Shown: one piece after another, positions 1 to 6,535 of the stretch
Position numbering within the stretch: the first letter of the stretch is position 1
Layout of the letters: every line of letters starts with the position of its first letter
Assembly: GCA_947629215.1 (NCBI GenBank)
Contig: CANRCU010000057.1
Location: 1 to 10,751, forward strand
Length of the DNA: 10,751 nt
From: an uncultured Clostridia bacterium
GTDB taxonomy: Bacteria; Bacillota; Clostridia; Lachnospirales; CAG-274
Reading direction: 5' to 3'
Translations under genes and position numbers: made by a program
The notes under the pieces: generated by a model
Database searches by the model: none
The model's input: only the letters and a program-made list of their open reading frames with translations
What the model was told of the DNA's origin: nothing

Positions 1-924
1 AAGGTAATAGACGGTCTTACTATCGAAAACAGAATAGCGGCAGGCAAGGCTATCCCCGATGATGTGCTTGTGCAGCTCAAAGAATGTCCCGTTATTCTTA
101 AAGGCCCTACGACTACACCGCGCGCAGGCGATAAAGTCAATATCGAATCCGCAAATGTGGCAATGCGTAAAGAGCTTGATCTTTTTGCGAATGTACGCCC
201 CGTAAGAATACCCGAAGAAGGCATTGACTGGACTTTCTATCGTGAAAATACGGAGGGTTCTTATACTCTCGGTTCAAAGGGCTTTGAAATTGACGAAGAC
301 CTTGCATTTGACTTTACCGTTGCAACAACAGACGGTACGGAAAGAATTATCCGCGCTGCCTTTGAATATGCAAAGAAAAACAATAAGGGCAAAGTTACCT
401 GTGTTACAAAAGCAAATATCATAAAGACTACGGACGGAAAATTCCTTAATATGTTCAAAGAGATTGCAAAGGAATACCCCGATATTGAAACAGACGACTG
501 GTATATCGATATTATGACAGCCAAACTCATTGACGAAAAGCGCCGCCGCGATTTCAAAGTTGTTGTTCTGCCTAACCTTTACGGTGATATAATTACGGAC
601 GAGGCTGCCGAGTTCCAGGGTGGTGTCGGTACTGCCGGAAGTATCAATATGGGTAAAAAATATGCTATGTTTGAGGCTATACACGGTTCTGCTCCTCGTA
701 TGGTGGAAGAGGGCAGAGATAAGTATGCAGACCCCTGTTCCATAATTCGTGCCGCAAGTATGTTGCTTGCACATATAGGTTACGGCGATAAGGCTGCAAA
801 ACTTGACGAAGCGCTTGATATATGTACCCAGAAGGAGAAAAAAATCTGTATAACAGGTCATGACGACGGCTGTACAAGCGCAGAACTGGCAGATTACATT
901 ATGGAAACGATACGTAAGTTATAA
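1..924 (+). CDS. icd: Isocitrate dehydrogenase-type beta-decarboxylating dehydrogenase (5' end missing)
   Basis: Frame 1 is open from base 1, so the first visible codon is internal; 307 residues are seen and I estimate 40-60 N-terminal residues are missing. The family oxidises and decarboxylates isocitrate to 2-oxoglutarate with NAD(P)+ in the cytosol. Visible motifs: GPTTTP at residues 35-40; the substrate-binding set Ser50, Asn52, Arg56 and Arg66, spaced exactly as E. coli Icd Ser113/Asn115/Arg119/Arg129; RENTE at 81-85; a KANIIK segment carrying the catalytic Lys; the metal-binding YGDIITDEAAE stretch followed by GGVGTAGSINMG; and HGSAP of the cofactor loop. The Ser-x-Asn pattern favours isocitrate over 3-isopropylmalate dehydrogenase, whose substrate loop differs. 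NAD or NADP preference is not settled by what is visible. A terminator follows the stop. The broad family call is near certain and the substrate likely. Confidence 0.86.
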   Translation, partial: KVIDGLTIENRIAAGKAIPDDVLVQLKECPVILKGPTTTPRAGDKVNIESANVAMRKELDLFANVRPVRIPEEGIDWTFYRENTEGSYTLGSKGFEIDEDLAFDFTVATTDGTERIIRAAFEYAKKNNKGKVTCVTKANIIKTTDGKFLNMFKEIAKEYPDIETDDWYIDIMTAKLIDEKRRRDFKVVVLPNLYGDIITDEAAEFQGGVGTAGSINMGKKYAMFEAIHGSAPRMVEEGRDKYADPCSIIRAASMLLAHIGYGDKAAKLDEALDICTQKEKKICITGHDDGCTSAELADYIMETIRKL

Positions 925-952
925 TAAAAATACTGTTGAATCAACATTTTTC

Positions 953-1011
953 AAACACGCAGAGTTTCTCCGTAAAGCTAAACAGAGATCCTTTGCGTGT
1001 TTTGTTATTTT
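953..1011 (+). terminator. Rho-independent terminator of the isocitrate dehydrogenase gene
   Basis: Bases 953-964 (AAACACGCAGAG) pair with 991-1002 over 12 bp including one G-U. A 2x2 internal loop follows, then 967-970 pairs with 985-988 (TCTC/GAGA) around a 14-nt loop. A T-rich tail, TTTTGTTATTTT, runs over 1000-1011. A much weaker 5-bp hairpin followed by five T lies just upstream at 934-951. Confidence 0.8.
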
Positions 1012-1089
1012 ACAACGGTAAGTATCCGCCGTATAAAAAGAGGTAGAGAATTTTAAAATCAATAATTTTATATTTGCGAGTAAAATAAC

Positions 1090-1118
1090 TTGATTTATTG
1101 TAAAAATTTGTTTATAAT
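1090..1118 (+). promoter_or_regulatory. Sigma-A promoter for the alpha/beta-hydrolase gene
   Basis: TTGATT at 1090-1095 and a perfect TATAAT at 1113-1118 are separated by exactly 17 bp. The expected transcription start is near 1125, giving a leader of about 48 nt. The rest of the 925-1172 intergenic stretch is AT-rich; beyond this promoter and the terminator upstream I see nothing else in it. Confidence 0.82.
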
Positions 1119-1172
1119 AAAATGTAAGCAATCATAAACGGAATAAGCGTATATATGGGCGGTGGTGTATTT

Positions 1173-2216
1173 ATGTGTGAAAATAAGATAAACGGTAAAG
1201 ATTTTTTGGTCGGATTGTGCGGGCAGAAAGAACCGCGTTGTGCATTTAAAGGCACTACGGCAGAAGAATTTTTTGCATGGAAAACCGAAACAACAAAAAA
1301 ACTTATATCTATGCTTGCATTGAACAAGCTAAGCTCCGTATACTCGGACATTGCCGAAAACGCTTGTATTATTGAAGAAAACCATGACCTGATAAGCAGC
1401 GGAGGCAAGACCTACGACAGACAGCTCTGGCATATAGATACATTGAATGACCTGAAGATGCCCGTTTATGTGCTTATTCCGAAAAACGGTACGGGTAAGG
1501 CAGCTTTGGTTTTACATTGTCACGGTTCGGACGGAAAAAACGGCATTGTCGGTATAGTACAGGACGAACTGCAAAAAAATCTCAAGAAATTCAATTTTGA
1601 ATACGCTTTGGAGTTTATGGAAAAAGGATACACTGTTTTTTGCCCCGATCTGCTCGGTTCCGGTAAAAGGAAACCTATTACATACGACAAACCCGCGCAG
1701 AATGATTGCACTATCCTGAATTTTACACTCATGGCTTTAGGGCTTAATTTACAAGGCGTTATAACAAGAGAATTGCAGATATGCATTGATTTTATGGAAC
1801 AGTTTAAAAGTGTAGATATAAAAGAGCTGATATGCGCAGGATTTTCCGGCGGAGGGCTTAATACGCTGTGGCTTGCCGCACTGGATGAACGCATAAAAAC
1901 AGCCTATGTCAGCGGCTATTTTCACAGCATAAGATCAACCGTGCTGCAAAGCAATTTCTGCGGCTGCAATTTTATACCGAATCTCTGGAGTGAGATCGAT
2001 ATGGACGTTTTGGCAATGCTGACAGCGCCGAGAAAGCTGTTTATTGAAACGGGTGATGAAGATAAACTCAATGGTACGGACGGACTTGAAAATGTAAATA
2101 TACTTGCCGAAAGAACCAAAAAGATATACAATGAAATATATAAAAGCAATAATTTCGCATTTCATGTATGCAAAGGCGCGCATAGGTGGTACGGTGAATT
2201 TATGGATATGCTTTGA
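1173..2216 (+). CDS. Alpha/beta-hydrolase, esterase-like, substrate unknown
   Basis: A 347-residue cytoplasmic-looking protein with no signal peptide. I chose the ATG at 1173 because GGTGGTG (1161-1167), one mismatch from GGAGGTG, sits 5 nt upstream; an in-frame ATG at 1155 would add 6 residues but has no ribosome binding site. The core fold is visible: a strand ending in HCHGSDG (115-121) that can form the oxyanion hole, a CPDLLGSG turn at 157-164, the nucleophile elbow GFSGG with Ser225, an acidic loop TGDED (Asp295 or Asp297), and a C-terminal His337 in GAHRW. The layout resembles the broad acetyl-xylan-esterase/dienelactone-hydrolase-like group, but I cannot name a substrate. It has its own promoter and stands alone between two terminators, so its context gives no pathway. 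The triad supports a serine hydrolase; the rest is inference. Confidence 0.85.
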   Translation: MCENKINGKDFLVGLCGQKEPRCAFKGTTAEEFFAWKTETTKKLISMLALNKLSSVYSDIAENACIIEENHDLISSGGKTYDRQLWHIDTLNDLKMPVYVLIPKNGTGKAALVLHCHGSDGKNGIVGIVQDELQKNLKKFNFEYALEFMEKGYTVFCPDLLGSGKRKPITYDKPAQNDCTILNFTLMALGLNLQGVITRELQICIDFMEQFKSVDIKELICAGFSGGGLNTLWLAALDERIKTAYVSGYFHSIRSTVLQSNFCGCNFIPNLWSEIDMDVLAMLTAPRKLFIETGDEDKLNGTDGLENVNILAERTKKIYNEIYKSNNFAFHVCKGAHRWYGEFMDML

Positions 2217-2221
2217 CATAT

Positions 2222-2259
2222 ACAAAACGGCATGCCTATTTTTGGGTATGCCGTTTTGT
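2222..2259. terminator. Bidirectional terminator between convergent genes
   Basis: ACAAAACGGCATGCC (2222-2236) pairs with GGTATGCCGTTTTGT (2245-2259) over 15 bp with one G-U, around an 8-nt loop. The A-rich left arm and T-rich right arm supply a U-tract in either direction. It lies 5 bp after the hydrolase stop and 6 bp from the amidohydrolase stop on the opposite strand. Confidence 0.88.
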
Positions 2260-2265
2260 GGGTTA

Positions 2266-3528
2266 TTATCGTAATATCCTGTCGGCAATATCTGCGATCT
2301 TTGCATATATTTCTTTTTCGTCAAAGCCGATATTAAAGCCTTTATTGCGTTCGTAAAGTATTTTTCCGTCAACAATTGTCATAAGTACATTTTCTTTTGA
2401 GCCGCTGTAAACAAGGTTATTTATCACATCGTTTTCGGGCTGCATATTTGGGCGGTGCATATCTATGACAGTCAGGTCTGCCATACGTCCGACGGATATA
2501 TCCGCCGCATCTATTCCAAGAGCCTCGGCGCCGTTTGAGGTAGCTGCCATAAGAACTTTTTTTGCTGGGAAAGCAGCTGCATTTTGTGTTTGCTGTTTTT
2601 GCAAAGCCGTTGCAAGCCACATTTCACGGAACATATCAAGGCAGTTATTGCTTGCGGCGCTGTCCGTGCCGAGAGCAAGCCTTATATTTGCTTTGTCAAG
2701 CCTTTCAAGCGGTGCTATACCGCTGGCAAGTTTACAGTTAGAGCCTCCGTTTGTAACGACGGTAATATCGTGTTTCTTTAAAATATCAATATCTCTGTCC
2801 GTCAGCCATACACAATGGTGATAAATTCCCTTGGGTATATCAGACAGCCCAAGGTCGGAAAAAAACTCCACAGGCGTCTTGCCATGGCGTTTTATACATT
2901 CGGTGACCTCATTTTCGGTTTCACATACATGTGCGGAAACCGAAGCATTAAGTTTATGGCTTAACTCTGCCAGACCTTTAAGCAGCTCTATGTCGGTAGT
3001 ATATTCGGCATGAAAACCGAGTTTATAGCTGACAAGAGGATCGAAATTATTATATTTATTATAATTGTATTTAAGTATGTCAAGGCTTTCTTTAAAATTG
3101 TTTAGTGTACCCGAAAGCACGGTGCGAAAACCCGTGTCAACGCTTGCTCTTGCCATTGCATCGGGATAGAAATACATATCAAAACAAGTAGTGATACCGC
3201 TCGTAAGATATTCCATTATGGCAAGTATGCAACAGTAATAAGCGTCTTCCTCGGTCAATCTGTCCTCGGCAGGAAAAATTTTCTCGTTAAGCCATCTGTC
3301 AAGTGGCAAATCTTCGGCATAGGAACGCAAAAAAGTCATTGCCGAGTGCGTATGCAGGTTTTTAAATCCCGGCATAACAAGGTTTTTATCAATATCTATT
3401 TCCTGTGTATATTCAAATTCCCGGCGTATATCACCCACATAGGTGATAATGCCGTTATCGATGACGATTTCACCGTTTTCGATACTCATATCGGGCATAA
3501 GTATTTTTGCGTTGTATAATCTTAACAT
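2266..3528 (-). CDS. mtaD: 5'-methylthioadenosine/S-adenosylhomocysteine deaminase-type amidohydrolase
   Basis: A 420-residue metal-dependent amidohydrolase of the ATZ/TRZ branch, predicted to convert methylthioadenosine (and SAH or adenosine) to the inosine form plus ammonia in the cytosol. The ATG at 3528 is preferred because AAGGGG lies about 8 nt upstream; a TTG six bases earlier is too close to that site. Metal and catalytic residues follow the family: His59 and His61 in HTH, His200 and Glu203 in SAHVCETENE, His238 in HHC, and Asp289 in GTDSAASNN, with His173 in FHAEYT. These match the T. maritima MTA/SAH deaminase pattern (HxH, His200, Glu203, a later His, Asp). One oddity: the usual HNPxSN segment reads TNGGSN (259-264). 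It is the last gene of the recJ-pnp operon, 25 nt after pnp. Guanine or other aminohydrolase activity cannot be excluded. Confidence 0.88.
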   Translation of the reverse strand: MLRLYNAKILMPDMSIENGEIVIDNGIITYVGDIRREFEYTQEIDIDKNLVMPGFKNLHTHSAMTFLRSYAEDLPLDRWLNEKIFPAEDRLTEEDAYYCCILAIMEYLTSGITTCFDMYFYPDAMARASVDTGFRTVLSGTLNNFKESLDILKYNYNKYNNFDPLVSYKLGFHAEYTTDIELLKGLAELSHKLNASVSAHVCETENEVTECIKRHGKTPVEFFSDLGLSDIPKGIYHHCVWLTDRDIDILKKHDITVVTNGGSNCKLASGIAPLERLDKANIRLALGTDSAASNNCLDMFREMWLATALQKQQTQNAAAFPAKKVLMAATSNGAEALGIDAADISVGRMADLTVIDMHRPNMQPENDVINNLVYSGSKENVLMTIVDGKILYERNKGFNIGFDEKEIYAKIADIADRILR

Positions 3529-3553
3529 GAGCAATTCCCCTTAATTGCGTCGG

Positions 3554-4390
3554 TTATTTATCGCAGGCACATATAAATTCTTTTATAAGTTTGTTGAACA
3601 TAGGCGCTGCCTTTGCCGCAGCCTCTCCTACTTCCTTATGATCGAGAGGAACGGGTGAAATACCGCAGGCAAGGTTTGATATAAACGAGATACCGCATAC
3701 TTTCATGCCGCAGTGTACAGCGGCAACAGCTTCGCTTGCCGTACTCATACCGACTGCATCCGCGCCGAGCATCCTGCACATACGTACTTCGGCAGGGCTT
3801 TCGTAATTAGGCCCCGAAAGCTGTATATATATCCCTTCTTTTACGGGTATACCAAGTCCTGCGGCACAGTGGACTATATCAAGCGAAAGTTTATTGTCGT
3901 AAATATTGCTCATATCCGGAAAACGTGTTCCTGTGGGATAATTTTCGCCTATCAGCGGTGAGGGTACAAAACTTGAGATCTGATCTCTTATAACCATAAA
4001 ATCACCCGCACGAAAAGTCGGGTTTATACCGCCGGCAGCATTTGTCAGCATCAGTATATCACAGCCGAGTTCCTGCAAAAGCCGTATCGGCATAACTGTT
4101 TGCTGCATGGAATATCCTTCGTAATAATGTACACGTCCCTGCATTGCGGCTACAGGTATATTGTTTATATGACCAAAAACAAAACGCCCTTTATGGCCTG
4201 CTACCGTAGAAACGGGAAAATCGGGTATATCGTGATAATCAATTATTGACGGATTTTCTATACATTCGCAAAACTCGCCCAGTCCGCTGCCAAGGACAAC
4301 GGCAATATGCGGAACGACGTCGGTTTTTTTACGGATATATTCGTAGGCTGTTTTTATTTTTTTATATTCGTTGCCGATGTTATCCGACAT
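3554..4390 (-). CDS. punA: Purine nucleoside phosphorylase, trimeric 6-oxopurine type
   Basis: A 278-residue cytosolic enzyme that splits inosine, guanosine or related nucleosides with phosphate to give the free base and (deoxy)ribose-1-phosphate. Active-site residues align with human PNP: phosphate site Ser35 (GSGLG), His66 and Arg69 (AGHKGRF), Arg86 and His88 (GRVHYYEG), Ser216 (GMST); ribose site Tyr90 and Met215; base site Glu197 (GPNYE) and Asn239 (ISN). Asn at the position of human Asn243 marks 6-oxopurine specificity, whereas methylthioadenosine phosphorylases carry Asp there. The start is the ATG at 4390, with GAGGTGA 5 nt upstream; a GTG at 4399 lies inside that ribosome binding site and is rejected. 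The gene begins 5 nt after the recJ stop and is followed 25 nt later by the deaminase, which fits consecutive action on methylthioinosine or inosine. Confidence 0.93.
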   Translation of the reverse strand: MSDNIGNEYKKIKTAYEYIRKKTDVVPHIAVVLGSGLGEFCECIENPSIIDYHDIPDFPVSTVAGHKGRFVFGHINNIPVAAMQGRVHYYEGYSMQQTVMPIRLLQELGCDILMLTNAAGGINPTFRAGDFMVIRDQISSFVPSPLIGENYPTGTRFPDMSNIYDNKLSLDIVHCAAGLGIPVKEGIYIQLSGPNYESPAEVRMCRMLGADAVGMSTASEAVAAVHCGMKVCGISFISNLACGISPVPLDHKEVGEAAAKAAPMFNKLIKEFICACDK

Positions 4391-4395
4391 AAAAA

Positions 4396-4402
4396 TCACC
4401 TC
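4396..4402 (-). promoter_or_regulatory. Ribosome binding site of the phosphorylase gene, built into the recJ stop
   Basis: On the minus strand GAGGTGA contains the recJ stop codon TGA (4398-4396) as its last three bases, and the phosphorylase ATG begins 5 nt later. Terminating ribosomes therefore sit on the initiation site of the next gene, which suggests translational coupling. Confidence 0.75.
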
Positions 4403-6129
4403 ATATCTATTATATTAAGCTGTAAACTGTCATTGTTATTGAACGAATTGACTTCAATGTAATATGCTATATCCGTTTTTATATCTACATCGACCGTAGT
4501 TCCGCATGAAAGAAGGGATATATTTTGTTCGCAGCCGTTTTTTTCAAGTATTTCGGACAGATTTTCCAAACAATCAAAATAAACCGCACGCACGGTTTTT
4601 CCGCTTTCTTTAAGAAATGTCATCTGCGCTATATTTTTGTCTTTTCCGACCATATGTATAGATACAAGTTTTGCCGAGAGCGTACAGAAACTTGGTTTTG
4701 GATTGCCTTTGCCGAAAGGTTCGAGCAATCTTAACTCATAAGCTGTGTCAAGGTCAAAATCGTCAAGAGTCAATACACATTCGGGCTTTACGGATGGTAT
4801 CATTGTTTCGGGCTTGATCTCGCAGTCATCGTTAAGCGCTTTTTTAAGCGGAGTTATGTTTTCATACGGCAGCGAAAAACCGACAGCCATTTTATGTCCG
4901 CCGAATTTGGTGAACAATTCGCCAGCTTTGCTAAGCCCCTTATGCAAATCATATTCCTCCACGGAACGCCCCGAACCCTTACACCCGTTTTCCGAATTTG
5001 TGATAACAAGAGTAGGGCGGTAAAATTTTTCCTTTATGCGGCTTGCGATTATGCCTGCCACACTTTCATGTATATCGGGATCGTACAACACCTGAACAGG
5101 CAAAGAAATATCTACCTGATCTTCAAGCGCGGCAGCCGCTTTGTCGGTTATCTGCTGGCGTTCTTTGTTTTTAAGAACAAGTTTTGAGGCATAATTTTTG
5201 GCTGTTTCATTATTATGCGTTGTAAAAAGCTCAACAGCCTCCGATGCCGCTTCAAGCCTGCCTATTGCATTTATGCAAGGCCCTATATTAAAACCGATCG
5301 TATACGGTGTTATTTGCCTGCCTTTTTGTACGGACATATCCACAAGATATTTTAAACCTATATTAGTTATGCTGTTATTAAGAAGATAGAGGGCATTTTT
5401 TACGATAATACGGTTATCTTCACGTAAATCAACTATATCGCAGACAGTGGCAATACCTGCAAGGGTTATAAGCTCGCGTTTCAGCCCAAATTTCAGCCCC
5501 ATATATTTATATAAAGAATCCGTAAAACGATAACATAAGCCTGCTGCACACATATCGCGGAAGGGGAAAGGGCTGTCATTGCGTTTGCAGTCTATAACCG
5601 CATCGGCAGGCGGCAATATCTGTTTTTGCCCGTCGACTACCGGTTCGTGATGATCCAGTACAATAACTTTCATACCAAGTTTTTTTGCAAGCGCAACATC
5701 ATCCAAAGACGATATACCGTTATCACAGGTGATAAGCAGTTTACAGCCGGTCGAGTGTATTTTTTCAATAGCTGCGCTGTTAAGACCGTATCCGTCGTAT
5801 ACACGGTGAGGAACATAAAAATCAACATCGGCGTTAAGGTTTTCAAGCGCTTTGAATAAAATTGTTGTGGACATTACACCGTCTACATCATAATCGCCGT
5901 ATATACATATTTTATCTTTGTTAACAATGGCTTTTTTAACAATTTCAAGACCTTTTTCATAATCGGGTATGGCATATGGGTCTGTAAAATATTCAGAGCT
6001 TGTGTTTATATACTTTTCCGCTTTTTCTTTTGTGTCTATACCCCTGTTAAAAAGTACGGTTGATGTTATTGCCGAAATACCGTCAAATTTTGGTATATAT
6101 TTCGGCCGTTCCGATATGATCCAACGCAT
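4396..6129 (-). CDS. recJ: Single-stranded-DNA-specific 5'-3' exonuclease RecJ
   Basis: A 577-residue DHH-family nuclease that degrades single-stranded DNA from the 5' end in recombination and repair. DHH-domain motifs are complete: DYDVDG (79-84), CDNG (135-138), DHH (159-161) and CDIVDL (230-235), with GPCINAIGR near 283-291. The DHHA1 half shows HESVAGIIASRI (354-365), GSGRS (385-389) and FGGHKMAVGF (409-418), followed by a C-terminal OB-type region beginning near FGKGNPKP. The start is the ATG at 6129: GAAGGAG lies 7 nt upstream and the protein then opens with the family-typical MRWIISERP. The frame stays open for another 70 codons to 6339, but that stretch is 6S RNA sequence with no ribosome binding site. 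The length equals E. coli RecJ; the longer B. subtilis-type C-terminal extension is absent. I see no separate promoter between 6S RNA and recJ. Confidence 0.95.
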   Translation of the reverse strand: MRWIISERPKYIPKFDGISAITSTVLFNRGIDTKEKAEKYINTSSEYFTDPYAIPDYEKGLEIVKKAIVNKDKICIYGDYDVDGVMSTTILFKALENLNADVDFYVPHRVYDGYGLNSAAIEKIHSTGCKLLITCDNGISSLDDVALAKKLGMKVIVLDHHEPVVDGQKQILPPADAVIDCKRNDSPFPFRDMCAAGLCYRFTDSLYKYMGLKFGLKRELITLAGIATVCDIVDLREDNRIIVKNALYLLNNSITNIGLKYLVDMSVQKGRQITPYTIGFNIGPCINAIGRLEAASEAVELFTTHNNETAKNYASKLVLKNKERQQITDKAAAALEDQVDISLPVQVLYDPDIHESVAGIIASRIKEKFYRPTLVITNSENGCKGSGRSVEEYDLHKGLSKAGELFTKFGGHKMAVGFSLPYENITPLKKALNDDCEIKPETMIPSVKPECVLTLDDFDLDTAYELRLLEPFGKGNPKPSFCTLSAKLVSIHMVGKDKNIAQMTFLKESGKTVRAVYFDCLENLSEILEKNGCEQNISLLSCGTTVDVDIKTDIAYYIEVNSFNNNDSLQLNIIDMR

Positions 6130-6181
6130 ATAAAACTCCTTCAATTGTATATATGTTCGCTTATCGTCCGAAAATTTCGAT

Positions 6182-6365
6182 AAAAAAACCCGAAATGCCG
6201 TTGCCATTTTTTGACACCTATCCTCAGATAGGTGGGCGACCGCAACTATACATCTGTCTTCCTCTGCCCAAAGGGAATTAGCTTGAGGCCTGACATCAAT
6301 ATAATATATAGGAATCCCTTTTATGTCATGTAGGTTCAAAAATTATGGCTGGCGAACATTCCAGG
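6182..6365 (-). ncRNA. ssrS: 6S RNA, regulator of the housekeeping RNA polymerase holoenzyme
   Basis: The minus-strand transcript starts CCUGGAAUGUUCGCC and ends CGGCAUUUCGGG plus seven U. Both ends match the closing stem of E. coli 6S RNA as I remember it (CUGAGAUGUUCGC and CGGCAUCUCGG). The ends pair over a long irregular helix: 6365-6357 with 6189-6197, then 6348-6345 (CCAU) with 6204-6207 (AUGG), a 2-nt bulge, and 6342-6336 (UUUUUGA) with 6214-6208. A perfect 8-bp hairpin, CACCUAUC-UGAG-GAUAGGUG (6234-6215), sits on the 3' side of the central region, where other 6S RNAs carry a bubble hairpin. The length of about 184 nt is typical. 6S RNA binds sigma-70/sigma-A RNA polymerase as an open-promoter mimic. 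The 3' helix strand followed by U7 may act as a terminator. The exact 5' end is inferred. Confidence 0.83.
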
Positions 6366-6400
6366 ATATTTTTATAAATTATTTATTTGTTTATATAATT

Positions 6401-6429
6401 ATTATATACCAACAAAAAGAAAATATCAA
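6401..6429 (-). promoter_or_regulatory. Sigma-A promoter for 6S RNA (and probably recJ-punA-mtaD)
   Basis: Minus-strand TTGATA (6429-6424) and TATAAT (6406-6401) are 17 bp apart. Initiation would fall near 6394, about 29 nt before the 6S closing stem, implying 5' processing. A weaker TATAAA (6376-6371) would place the start right at the stem but has no good -35 box. Confidence 0.8.
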
Positions 6430-6476
6430 TAGTAAAATATAAAAATTCGTAAATTTTTTGTATTCTTTTATTTTGG

Positions 6477-6516
6477 CAGCTTTGTGGCAAGTATAGGAAT
6501 ATATTCCGCAAAGCTG
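6477..6516. repeat. Nested inverted repeat downstream of the hemerythrin-like gene
   Basis: CAGCTTTG (6477-6484) and CAAAGCTG (6509-6516) form a perfect 8-bp stem. The loop contains the palindrome GGAATATATTCC (6496-6507). It begins 20 bp past the hemerythrin-like stop, where a terminator is expected, but neither direction has a U-tract after the stem. It may be a weak terminator or a transcript-end stabiliser. Confidence 0.45.
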
Positions 6517-6535
6517 TAAGATGATATTATCGATA

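Noticed and set aside
274..861. Long minus-strand open frame opposite the isocitrate dehydrogenase gene
   Set aside because: It is antisense to a well-conserved enzyme, Cys/Phe/Ile-rich without domain motifs or a ribosome binding site: a shadow frame.
1014..1053. Short imperfect repeats (ACGG/CCGT) after the first terminator
   Set aside because: Only four base pairs and no conserved surroundings; not distinguishable from chance.
1155..1172. Upstream in-frame ATG for the alpha/beta-hydrolase
   Set aside because: No ribosome binding site precedes it, while GGTGGTG is ideally placed for the ATG at 1173.
3529..3534. TTG start for the deaminase gene
   Set aside because: It lies 2 nt from the AAGGGG ribosome binding site, too close; the ATG at 3528 has proper spacing.
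6341..6360. Plus-strand GGCTGGCGAAC resembling part of the ZTP (pfl) riboswitch
   Set aside because: The matching CCGCCUGGGCA portion and the rest of the fold are absent on that strand, and the sequence is the complement of the 6S RNA closing stem.
6182..6365. Metabolite riboswitch controlling recJ-punA-mtaD
   Set aside because: No known purine, SAM, SAH, TPP or cobalamin core is recognisable, and both RNA ends match 6S RNA; 6S with possible read-through explains the structure better.
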